A stretch of 64,000 nt of DNA, taken from Klebsormidium nitens. Lineage: Eukaryota > Streptophyta > Klebsormidiophyceae > Klebsormidiales > Klebsormidiaceae. Every line of letters begins with the position of its first letter. Positions within the stretch are counted from its first letter, which is position 1. The position numbers were made by a program, and so were the translations under genes. Where the stretch lies: assembly GCA_000708835.1 (NCBI GenBank), contig DF237358.1, forward strand, positions 1 through 64,000, written 5' to 3'. Shown here one piece after another: positions 1-10,965 of this stretch. The notes under the pieces are model-generated. The model did no database searches, was not told the DNA's origin, and worked only from the letters and a program-made list of their open reading frames with translations.

Positions 1-1264
1 TGTGAGTGGCTCAAATTTAACACCGAACTTCATTTGGCTTGCTGATCACAGGTTGGCCAGAACAGGTTGCTGTACAACCAACTTCGGACGGTCGTCCGAA
101 CAAAACTTCCGGGCCGGCGGCGGTGGTCCGAAGCGCGGATTCCAAATTTGGCTCCGGACTTTCGAACTATCAAAATCGAAGAATTCGCGCAAAATCTTCG
201 ATTTCGATACGGTTCGATAGTGGAGTCAACTGAACGCGCGCGCCTGAAACGCGCACAAAGGTTCGGCGACAGCTTTTAGGACCGTCATGGCAATGTCGGT
301 CACGCTGAAGACCGACGGCCACGATTGGTCCATTGGCCCGACATTATCCATCGGACGGACGCGCTATGGACCCAGCTACAGTGCAGGCTGCTTGTGGAAA
401 TCGAACTGCCGCTGCCTAATTCGTGGCAACCGTAGCTAGACTTAGAGGATTAGACTCCACTGGCAAATGAGGGATTCGGGAATGAAAATTTTGGTTTTCG
501 GAGCTTTAAGAATTGTCACTTGACTCCTTAATTGAACCAGACTACAAAATAAACGAGATCTATTGCACGGTTTGCCCGTCATTAACCACTACGTCAGATT
601 AGCAAGTAGGTTGCTTTTATAGATATCATTTACAGCATACTGGCACAGCTTGTTTTGTTGCTTTTGTGTGTTGTGCCCTCAACCGTTTTTGATTCGCAGC
701 CGACTCAACAATTCAATACAATCATTGTGCGTGCAAATCAAATTACAATTGCAAAGCTTCAGAGGCTTCAATGGATGAGTTGGGAATTAAATACTGTTGG
801 CACTGAGTGGTAAAGCAATCTACAATTATTGTTGGCATGACCCGGGAGCTACATTCAAGCTCATGCTGTTACCGTCTCTACTCCAATCTTTGGGATTGAA
901 TAGCTCATATTATAAAGTGCACTAGTGATACAATTCACAGGTGCATGTCGGACAAACGCGCATGCTCCAACAAATGTCCAATGGCTGCACCGACCAAACA
1001 TATAGACTCATGCAAAGGTAGACTCCCAACTAAATTCGGTTAAAGTAAACCGGCATTAAATTAACCATGACAACATGTCCGACCACAGAACCCTAACTGC
1101 CTTACCCTCCTCAAGCAAAAAACGTACTGGTCAATCCGCAAGACCTGACCCCAGCTAGGCTGTTTGCACATTTGCAGAACCTCTATGGTGGCGAGCGAAG
1201 CTGAGGCTAGGCGGAGTTAAGAGGCTTGCTGCTACTGTAGAGGTATCTGTTGGTAGAGGTTCAG
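1..1264. other. No supported gene
   Basis: Only short overlapping reading frames without recognisable domains. The stretch lies upstream of the transposase-like gene and may be its 5' flank or part of the element. I could not find a convincing terminal inverted repeat shared with the 7.0-8.1 kb side. Confidence 0.5.
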
Positions 1265-4200
1265 ATGTCGTCCTCACCTTTTCCCACATGGGGGGGGGAT
1301 GGAGCAAGAGCTGTGAGGAAGCGCAAGCGCCTGTCGCTGATTGCGCAGCAAGCTGCAGAGGCTACTTTCGTGGCAACTGTGGTGGTAGCGGCGGAAGACG
1401 CCGCAAAGCAGGGGGCAGCGGCAAGAGAGAGGGATGCCGCAGCGCGCGCGTCTAGGGCAGCCACTCAAGCTCGGGTTGGGGGACGATTCTCAAAGGCTTC
1501 CACAAGCCAATGCGGGGGTTCAGGGATGACGGTGCGGCCAGCGGAGCAGCAATTGCGTCTGGAGAACAGAAATGTGAAGGCGGAGTTAGCAAAGATGATC
1601 AAGGACAGAAATGCGGAAAAGCGGGAGGAACAAACACCGGCAGAAATAGAGAAAGAGAGAGACGAGCTTAGGGTCAAGCTGGCTCAAAAGGAAAAACAAC
1701 ACAGAATACTGCGGAGAAAGTTCCAGGCCCTCCAATTCGTACACCGCAAAACAGCAGCTGAACTGGCTGTAGGAAATCCCCCTCCCCCACGCCCCATCGG
1801 TGGGGATTCTGCCCCTACTCTGCTTAAGATGGCGGCTGAGCTGAACTCTTTCTTGGAGACAAGATTTGCAAGCCCAGCTGATATCCAAAAGGGCCTTCTT
1901 GAGCACTACTCCCGCAACCGGCACCTCTATTCCCTCATCCTCCAATCTGAGATTACCCAGAACCAATTCGACGAGGTCTGCGCGCGCAATCCAGCGTGGT
2001 GCCAGACTACACAACGGGATTTCGTCAAGGAGATCACTGCCCACTACACTCTAGCTCGGTGCCTCACATTCCAGATCATCTGCCGGGTGGGCCATCAGGA
2101 AAAGTACCAGGACGCAATCAACCTGTTGGCTAAGGTCTTCAACACAAAAACCAAGAAGTGGGACCGGGTTGAGATTGGATACAAGGGGGGGCCTAAGGAG
2201 AGTAGGCTCCACATACCTCTCCTCAAGAGCAAAAACGAAGTTAGCAAGTTCCGGAAGGAGATCCACGCAAAAAACCCGGTGCTGCAAGACGAAGACGGGA
2301 CGGCGGCGTGGCTGCAGGACCTCCCGGCCATCCTTGAGGAGGACATTGTCAACGAGCGCACCCGCGGGTACCTGGAGAGCAGGAAGGGGTTGAGCGAGGA
2401 CGAGCTGCGGGTGCACTTTGGGGGCGATGCGGCGAGCTACTTCAGGGCTGTGAGCACCAGCAAGTTTGCGGTTAAACTGATTGTAGACGGGCAGCAGGTT
2501 AACCATAACCCAAGGAGCATGCGGAGCCTTCTCCAGTTCGAGGGGAAAGACAGTTACGAGACGTGCAAGCGGTACTACAGCCCTTTCATTCCGGTGATAG
2601 ACCAGCTTCAAAAGGAGGGCATCGAGGTGGACAACACCCACTACAAACTTATCCTCACACTCGGGGGCGACTACGTCTGGCTTGCGGAGATTCATGGCCA
2701 CTCCGGCCACTCGCACACCAGCGGCTGCCTATTCTGTTACTGCCCCAAGTCCAACTATGGGGCAGTCGTGGTCAAGAACGGGCGGCGCGTTCCAGAGGGA
2801 ACACGGCGCAGAACCACAGAAGAGATGCACGCAGGCGCTCACAGGCCCCTTAAAACAGGGCCAAACGAAAAATGCCCCCACTGGCCCCAGCGCTTCCCTG
2901 ACCAGGCGACCGTAGACGCACTCCCCGGACCCCAAAACAAAAACCAACATAAAGATTACGCCACCACTCACCACGGAATGAGGTTTGGAACACTGGCCCC
3001 CCTCCTGCCCATTGGCATCCTCGCCGTCTACCTCTGCATCCTCCACACACTACTGCGTTTGGCAGCCACCACATTCCAGCGCACAATCGAGTCCAACCTG
3101 AACACGCAGGAGAAAGTGGACATCATCAACGACTTCATCAAGAAACTGAACCTGGGGTGCAAGAAAGTTGTAATCCGAAAGAGAGACGGGAACTCGAAGA
3201 AAGACACGGAGGCAATCAACTTCATTGGGCGGTGAGTGACAACAAAACCTAAGCTCCTTTTTTGATACTTCGACTTTGTACCATCATGCCTCAACGTTCC
3301 AGCTCAAGCTCAAGCACAGCTGCAGCTCCAATTGGAGCAGAACTGATCATCACATGAGCCCCAATTCAGTAGCTCGCCCAACTGCTCAGCACTCGCACAA
3401 GGAATTCCCAAAATTAACCCAACCGTCAACCTACAAAAGCTATCTTCAACCCAAAATCACCCCCTGATCAGCGGAGTCATCAGATGTAGCTGGGGTTATT
3501 TAAGGGCAGCTCAGGCTTTTCCAGCACCTAAGGATTCGTGCGCCGCGCTCACCTGCCGCATCTGCTCGTCTTGCTGGCCTTCTTGCTTTGTCTTCTGAAG
3601 CTGCGGGCCCATGTGGCCAATCTCCAGGTCGCGCAATTGTCCCTTCTCATTCCCAGATCGTGTGCTCTTATTACACTTCAGATCCCAATAACAGATTGTC
3701 TCCCGAAGCTTTCTCCTTCAATCTTCTGAAGTTGCGGGCCCTTCTTGCCTCTGTCTTGTGCACACAGAATGCCTCTGAGATCTCACTGCTTGGAAGGCCG
3801 CAAAAAGGCAGCAATCTGAATCCTAGAACTCGTGATTGGAAGAATAGAGCACATAGCAAGAGCAGAACAGCAGTTGACAAGAGGAGCATTGACAAGACTG
3901 AGCACTGAAGCAAAGAAAACCTTGAAAGAAACATGTATCTTACAAGCAGGAAAGTATGTTTCTTTCTCTACTGGAGGGCAAAAGCAAGCTCAACAGATCA
4001 GATCACTGCTTGTGACTCATGACTGGAGCTCAAATCCTCTTTTCTTCCTTGTCTTGTGTAGGGAGGCGCTCGTGATCCTGGACGAGAGGGTGTACACAAG
4101 AATCTGTGAGTCGGTCATCGACGAGCCTGACAAGCGAGCAACCTGCATCTTGGTGTGGGCCTCGCTTGCGGCGTTCAACCGGGAGCTCCGTGCTCCTATG

Positions 4201-4677
4201 CTAAACCCCAAGGATGTGGCCCAGCGCACAGCAAAATCTATTCTGGTGCAGAACCTAGCAGTCGGATTCGTTGACGCCTACACAATGGCAGGGTTTGGGG
4301 ACATGTGCACCCTCTATATGCACCTCAGCATGGAGCACATCCCTGAGCAGATTCGAGGGCTGCCGTTAGATCTGAGCGTGGTATCCCAGCAGGGGCTTGA
4401 GCACCTTTTGAAGATGGGAAAAACGGATGCTCACCTGTTCTTCAACAAGCGGAAGCGGGGGGATGGGCAGGAGTCAGGGAGAAACCAGCAGGTTCTGCAC
4501 AAGGAGCAGGAGCGGAAGAGGATGAAGGCGGAGATTGCCCTGCCGAAAGGAAGAACGGAAAGGAGGATGGATGCGGACCAGGATATCCTTGCCCGAAATA
4601 AGGTGGATCGAGCAGAAGCCAGGGGAGTCTTGAGCAGGACGGACGAGATGATAAGAAAGCGGGTGGAAAAGGCATAG
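1265..4677 (+). CDS. Transposase-like protein of unknown family, two exons
   Basis: Exons 1265-3231 and 4062-4677; the split is in phase (CG|G) with donor GTGAGT and acceptor TGTAG, giving 860 residues. The start is the first ATG; the frame opens only slightly upstream. Residues ~100-170 are rich in K, E, R and Q, so probably coiled coil. The middle carries a DG motif (IVDGQQVNHN), then LILTLGGDYVWLAEIHGHSG followed closely by CLFCYCPK. An acidic residue, a Gly/His-rich turn and a nearby CxxC recall DDE-type transposases of cut-and-paste elements, but I cannot name the family. Exon 2 codes for an alpha-helical region with a strongly basic end. The intron of 830 bp is long for what it holds. 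The host gene could be intact or already domesticated. It faces the small gene at 5.8-7.0 kb, as in a two-gene element. Confidence 0.5.
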
Positions 4678-5403
4678 CCAGCCCTCCAGCTCCTTCTGCA
4701 AGCGCACAATGCGACGCGGGCCTTTCACAGCAGCGATATGGAGGTTGAGCCTGAGGTTGTGGAACCCACCTTTGTTGCCGGCGCGCTGCAAGGCAGCAGC
4801 CTTTGGGATCCCCCTGGGTTGAGTGCGGCTTCAAGCATTGCTGCAGGGAGTGGCTTGCCTGATCGTGGCTTCGCTTCCGCGAGCAGAAACGCTCAAAACG
4901 TGCCAGGTTTCGGGGGGGAGCCTCCGTCGGCTGCGAGGGGTGCAGGGGGGAGTACGGGCAGCGGTGGTGGGAGTCTGCGTAACGGAGGTTTGGGCGGGGC
5001 AGGGATTCCAACTCCGAAGGCTGGCGGAGTTGGGAGCGGGGGGGCGGGCTTGGCGGAAGGGTTGATAGATGTCTCGGCAGGGGAGGTGGAAGGGATGGGG
5101 GCGGAGGTTGGTCGGGGTGGGGGCCAAACTGGCCAGCGAGGCCACGTTGGCCAATTGGATGGGCGAGCAGGGAATGGGGCAGGCGCGCCAGACGCGCTCC
5201 TCCCAGGAACATCGGAAGTTGGTTTGGAAGCTGGCAGGGCACCGGGGACAGGGCCGTTTGCCGCTGGCCCTACACCCTCCTCCAATGGTACAAGGGCAGG
5301 GAGGGGGAGAGGCAGAGGCAGGGGGGCAGTTGGCAGGGGTGGTGGAAGCAGAGTCACGCGGGCTGGGAGGAGGATCCCTGCGTCTGCAAGGATGCAAAGT
5401 TGA
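4678..5403 (+). other. Open frame continuing past the TAG of the transposase-like gene
   Basis: After the TAG at 4675-4677 the same frame stays open for about 242 more codons (PALQLLLQAHNATRAF, then acidic, then Gly/Ala/Arg-rich with a GRGRGRGRG tail) and ends at TGA 5401-5403. Either the TAG is the true stop and this is GC-rich 3' sequence that is open by chance, or the TAG is a nonsense mutation or readthrough codon. The opposite strand is open over much of the same stretch, which favours composition as the cause. Confidence 0.3.
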
Positions 5404-5807
5404 TTGTTGCTTCACTGTAGATGTTTGCGTTCAATAAATTGAAAGCCTTGCTGTTCTCAAAAACAAAACTTATAGGAAAAAACATTGACAATGTAAAGCT
5501 ACAGTGTTGTTAGCTGACCAGTTCACACTTGGCTTCCTTCGATACCGTCATATGGATATCTGCATAGATCTTGCATGATCAGCATCAAAAATGTGTTATG
5601 CATACCCTGCACACGAGCCTATGCTTCAAGGATTGTCACTCCTCTGCAATGTGTACAGTGCCCAGCGGTTCCAATGTTGTGCCCACCAAATGCGGCTGAT
5701 GGCGAGTAAGCATCTGGTTCAAAGGATTTTGATTCTGGCTCTGATGTAGAAGTTTTAAAAAGGCTGCCAAATGTAAGAAGCTCAAGCAGAAAGCACGCAA
5801 GCTTTTG
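5404..5807. other. No supported gene, between convergent genes
   Basis: AT-richer spacer between the ends of the two convergent element genes. It should contain both 3' ends. An AATAAA-like stretch (TTCAATAAATTG) lies near 5430-5441 and could serve the plus-strand gene. Confidence 0.4.
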
Positions 5808-7016
5808 TCACCCAATGTGGGCTCGAAAAGTTAACTTGGTTATCAGCCCTGGCCAGCAGCCTCGTGAACAAAGACCAGAAGGACAGCTTTTGATCAGCCA
5901 ATTGAGCTGGAAATCACCTTCTCCAGAGGCGCCATCTTCAATTTGCTGCAGCTCTCTCCCAGACCGCAGCTTGAACGCCTCGTAAGGATTGGACGCTAGA
6001 TGTATCCGCCAGGGAGACAGCTCCTGGAGCTCATCGAATTGACCCCTCCGAGGCGCAGCAGGAACAGGAGGCGCGACAGGAACATGGAGTGCTCTCGGCT
6101 CTGGGTGCAAAACGTGCGCGCGCCTTGACTCCCTCTCAGCGCGGGCTTCTTCAAACGCCTCTTCTGACGAGTACTTCCCTCGCAGCACCTGCTCTGACCT
6201 CTCAACCATGCCCAAATTGATAGGCATGTCCGGCATCCTTGCAGAAATCAAAGCCGCCAGGTCTCGAACTCTCGCCTCCACATGAGGCCAGCCTTCTGCA
6301 GGCTCGGGCATCCCCTCTGCCTTGTTAATCTCTCCGTGCTTGTTAAGCTTGACCCAGCCCTAAGTTATGGTCACATAGGGACCTTTGACAGCACTTTCGG
6401 AGTGGGTGGCTACAATGGGAGGAACCACAACCAGGAGCTCGCTGCCAATTCCTTTTTCTGGTTTGCAGAGTTTGGCGGCTTGATACCCCTTATCAGGATG
6501 GATGCCTCCGAACCCACAGAATCTCTCCACTGCCCACGTTGTCTCTAGGTACATAATGTTTGTCTCTCTAGCCGCCGTCGAGTAGGACTCCCCCTTCCGT
6601 TCCTTCCGAAACACTTGGTGCCAGATCCAGAAGTCGACAGGCGATTCAGACCTGTACTCAACCTCAGAATGGTAGGGAGATTCTACCCTATTCCAAAGTC
6701 TCCTGCGCCAGTTATCCCAGAAGGTTTTGCTGTCTACCACAACCTGAGATTGCTCTTCTGGCATCCTGACCACCCTCCTCTCCACAAACCCCTTTCCGCA
6801 TGTTGGGCACCGCATCGCTTCCCCATCAAGGGCCAGTCCGTGGTATGGACAGGACTGAATCTCTTTTGATGAGACTTGGTTTCGCGGCACCTGTTCTTTC
6901 TGCCTTTTCCTATTGTCCCTTTCAGCCTGGGTCAACAGTCTCTTAGGCTTTGGTGGATCTGCAAATCTTGGGCCCCCAATATTTTTCCTCTTTCCGGGCC
7001 GCTCTCCTCCCGCCAT
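5808..7016 (-). CDS. Hypothetical zinc-ribbon-like protein, probably part of the same element
   Basis: Starts MAGGERPGKRKN at 7016. Model: exon 7016-6375, a 54-nt intron, then 6320-5808, phase 0, 384 residues; alternatively two separate frames (stop at 6360, new ATG at 6311). The N-terminus is strongly basic. A CPYH...CPTC pair spaced like a zinc ribbon follows at residues ~55-75, then a Trp/Arg-rich segment (FWDNWRRRLWNRV). The second exon has acidic helices and Pro-rich stretches (VPVAPPVPAAP). I recognise no family. It converges on the transposase-like gene, and a basic DNA-binding accessory protein would fit there, but that is inference. The intron acceptor (AACAAG) is weak, so the join is uncertain. 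Confidence 0.35.
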
Positions 7017-8140
7017 TGCCAAGAGAAAGAGGCGACGAGACGTAAAACCACCAAAAACACCTATTTGAGAGAGAGCTGCTCTCAAACTCCAGCACCTCCT
7101 TTTCACTTCTGAACAAACCCTGCGGTGAAAAGCTTCAGAAGACCCTTGCGGAGCACATGACCAACTTTCAGGAAAGGAAAAAAAATCTATGCCAAGATGC
7201 CACCGCAGAAACTGATTGGTGGTCTTGCATGGCTGCTCCTGACCATGCACCACAGATGACACGACTGGACAAGTCAAATTGCCTCAAGTTGCATCTTCCC
7301 GCTCAAATACGCGTCAGCAAGCCTGATCCTTCGCTCCTGTTCAAAGCTCCCCTCTTTCGCTTTCGAAATGGTCAACTGCGTCAGCAAAAACTGCTGTTTG
7401 AATAGCTCCTGCAACTTGCTCTCTGAAGCAGCTTTCACTGCTGTTCGGAGGTGTCCGCAGGGTGTCCGAAAGTTGGATCTTCCTTTTTCGAACACTGAAA
7501 ATTGATGTAAGAATTCCAAGCCAAACCGACGGCTCAGGATCATTCTTATCGCAGATCTGGAAGGCGGTCCTCGATCTGACGGTCGCGATTGATCTGGCCG
7601 TGATGGCTGTAAGTTGGTTGTGTTGCGTGCAAGCACCAGTAGCTCGCCGACAGCTAGCCGAGCTCAATGATCATTAATGGTCCTCAATGATTGTGACGAA
7701 GGATGGTGCTCGGGCAAACCACAAACCAAAATCCTAAACCATTAAATGAAATACCTACGCGCTCCGCACTCGTCCGCACTACCCAGTACCGACCCTAACC
7801 CCCCCACTCAACCCTGTCCGTCTCCCGGGCACTCTCATTCGTCAACCCCAGTCAACACGATATCGAGAAATGGGCGTTCCCTCAAAAACTCAAAGTGGGC
7901 ATAGACGGAACAAGTTAGTCAAGTAACCATCAATTGGCATCGTGCGATACATTCAGCTCACGAGTGCTTGTCTGCCGTCCGTTCTGAAATGCACCCGCGA
8001 GTGCATACGCCCACCTTGACAGCGAGAAAGAGAGCACACCCCCTCAGCTGGGCCCGAGCGGTGATTGTGTGATCTGTTGTAGCGTCGAAGCAGCTCTAAC
8101 CTGTCTTCGTTCGTTGCAAGAGATCATTTGCCAAGCAGCC
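7017..8140. other. Gap with one doubtful minus-strand exon
   Basis: A minus-strand frame at 7274-7636 ends in a protein-like helical stretch (KLQELFKQQFLLTQLTISK) and could be an upstream exon of the small gene at 5.8-7.0 kb, but no splice pair decides it. From 7740 to 8140 I see only the likely promoter and leader of the membrane-protein gene. Confidence 0.3.
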
Positions 8141-10015
8141 ATGGCGAATCCAGGCGCCTTGCAGCTGGCGGACTGCGTGAGTTGGTCGCAAAAGTATCCC
8201 AACTCTACCAGCGTGTGTTTGAACAAGTTTCACGAGTTCACTGCGTTCTCGCTGGGCTACATCTGCTCCCTTGCAGCAGTTCCTTTCGGGAGGGGAAGCA
8301 GGGGTGCCGCATTTACTAACAGGCAGAAAATTGCCCAGGCGTCATGGCTCATGATAGTGATCGCGCTTTTCTTGGGGTTGATGAGGCGGCGGGCGTTTCG
8401 ATACACGCAGAAGTCCACGGCGCAGATTCTCTGGGAGCCTCTGGCATTCTTCGCAAAGCTGCTCGCCATTGCATTCGCACCTCTCTTTGGCATCCTTGTG
8501 GGGGACATTGACCCGAACAGCAACCTGCTGGAAGTGTTGGTTTGGATTCTACCGGGCCTCTTGTTCCACCGCTACAGTCCTGAGATTATCGAGGACAACT
8601 CCCTAACGGGGATGCTCATCAACACAGTCACCTATGTTCCAGGACTGCTTACAGCAGCATTCAGTCTTTGGTCGGCGGGTGACTTCTCACTCCTGGCCCC
8701 TGAGGAGGTGTGGACAACCAGACACTACTTGCACGATCATAGCGCCAGCCTGGCGATCCGTGTTCTGGCTTCCATGACGATTGCTGTGGCGTTCCTTAGG
8801 CAGACTTTTGGTGCTTACACCAACCTTGTCTTGGCCACTAAGCGGCAGCAGCTAGATTATGACCTGGGTCGAGTGAATAAGAACAGGCGCCTCAGGAAAG
8901 ATAGGAGGAAGCGGCAGGAAGAACGCGACAGAATAATGCAGACCCTTTACAACACGAACGGGCTTCCCCGTCTCAGTGTAGACTTGGATTGGCATTCCTT
9001 CAAGAACCATGTGGTTCTAGCTACTGTAGAGGCCTTGACGTTTATACCCATCGGCGTGTTTGTTATCTGGACAACAACCTTTGTGAGAGGAGTCAGCTCT
9101 TGCTCGCTGAAGGACTCGCAGGCAGCCCCTCCTAGCTTCTTCACATGCCAAGCACTAGCATGTAACACACGGGACTTCAGCTGTGACCGCATTGCACAGG
9201 ATACTCCCACTCTGCTGGAGAAGGAGTTTTGCGACTCGCCATCTTTCAATGTAGCCATCTTCACGGGGTATCTGACTGTCGCATTCACAGCGGCATCCTT
9301 CCTGTGGCTCTTTGTCCAAGCTTGGGCAGTCTATCAGAATCACACTGACGAGAGCCGGCCTGCTTGCAACAAGAGGCTGCCAGAGGAAGTCAGGGGAGAG
9401 TTTGTCAACCAGGTTCAGCATCTTCTGGGGACGTTCCACTCCAGGAGAAGCATGGGGGCTCACTTCTTCGTGCCGTTCCTTATATTGAGTATCTGGTGGC
9501 CCCCGAGGTAAGAGCTTTGTCCACTCAATATCAGAAGAGCATAGGCATATGCCTTGACCACTCTGGTTTGTCTGGCGCTTACTGTTTGACGGCCGTATCT
9601 GGTTGCCACATGCAGATTGCCATGGTGTTTGAGCCTCTTTATCAACTAAGTCGCCGTCTTGCTAATCAGGCGGCTTTATAGGATTCACATTCTAGGTTTA
9701 TGTTGTAGTTGAAGGCCATTCATTTATTCATTCATCCTCATTGGGTTTCTGGTAGATGATCAGAAGGAATAAAGCCTCCAGCCTCGGAGTCCTCTTTCAT
9801 GTCTCCTGGTTTTAGTGATGCAGACAAAGCGGCCTCTTTCTCACCCGTTGTGCTTCAATTTGTCCAGGTCGCTGAGAACAGGCGCGAACCACGTTGCAGA
9901 TTTGGAAAATCCAGATACTTCGGATGCCACGGACGCGGATTCTGAGGTTGAACACTCTGACGGAGAGGATCTGGTAGAAGTCGAGATGCAGGAAACGAAC
10001 ACGAGTGGAAAGTAG
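8141..10015 (+). CDS. Orphan multi-pass membrane protein with acidic tail
   Basis: Exons 8141-9507 and 9868-10015 (AG|G, donor GTAAGA, acceptor TGTCCAG) give 504 residues. The ATG at 8141 has a good context (CAGCCATGG). About eight hydrophobic segments can be seen: residues ~35-50, 68-82, 100-122, 130-142, 165-180, 210-225, 292-312 and 385-405. A charged cytosolic-type loop rich in K and R lies at ~245-275 (RRLRKDRRKRQEERDR). The loop at ~318-365 has several Cys and may be disulfide-bonded outside the cell. The last 45 residues are acidic (DATDADSEVEHSDGEDLVEV). I recognise no family, so transport or receptor roles are open. The gene converges on the thioesterase. Confidence 0.65.
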
Positions 10016-10965
10016 GAGCAAGGGGGCCTAAGTAGTGGGTGATATAGTGATAGACCTAGGGGACTTTAGTGCTACAAACCTACTTTTCTACGGTGTCGGA
10101 TAATGTTTTAGTAGGTGTTTGGCAATGTGGAACGAGTAGTTCATGCATGATTGTAACATGCCATGCATTGCGTGGGGTTATATTTATGGGCGGCCAGTTA
10201 GCGAGCCCATACTTTCACTTCGTACTAAGCTTCGTCATAATCGTAGTATAGTTAGTATTGCTAGCTGGCAGATTGACGTGACGTGTTTATGGAAGTTGGT
10301 ACACGTACACTAGTGTCTGAGTCCATGCACTGCCACCTGGGATGCAATCATTCAGACCGACCAGATGCCACATGTAATGATCATGAAGGACATCCAACTA
10401 GGGCGGACAAATGTCAGTCGACCCAAGTGACGTACTCTACGACGACTCAGCAGGCCCTAGCGTCCAATCGAAGGCTTCATCGCTCCGATCTTCAACGAGT
10501 TATTTTATTGCTCGATCAGTGCGCTCCACATTATAAGATGCTCAAAAAGTTGTTAAAGAATCCGTTCTTGCACGTTCCTTGGTGAGGGCCATGCACGCTT
10601 TTTCCAATCATTCAGATCACCATACATGCGATTGTGCAGAATACTCCTCCTGTGCGCGGACCATAATGAGATAGGTGGAAGTGTCGACCTGGCAGGTGTA
10701 TGCGCTCAATCATAACATAGCCTGCCAACGTTAAGTTTCATCCGGACTTGCCGTCACATAGTTCCCTAGCTGGATCCCCGGCAAGAGCTTAGGCCAGAAT
10801 TCACTCGAATAGGATCTCTGAGAACTATATTTGACGTGTATTACACAATCATTTGTACAGAGCCGCCCAGCTCAGATGCGGAAGCAGGCTACGTACATAT
10901 CTTGGACGAGTCTTGCTTTCAGGGCACAGCTTTCGGCATCTGAATAAATGCTGATTGAAAAACCC
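10016..10965. other. No supported gene, convergent 3' ends
   Basis: AT-rich sequence with short chance frames only, between the stop codons of the membrane protein (+) and the thioesterase (-). It should hold the 3' ends of both. Nothing else recognised. Confidence 0.5.

Noticed and set aside
4442-5415. Three long overlapping minus-strand frames rich in Pro and Ser
   Set aside because: They mirror the G-rich plus strand; low complexity, no domain, no consistent start.
1-8140. Terminal inverted repeats of the putative element
   Set aside because: TCCGAA words near 95-135 and 7445-7475 do not form a convincing inverted pair by eye.
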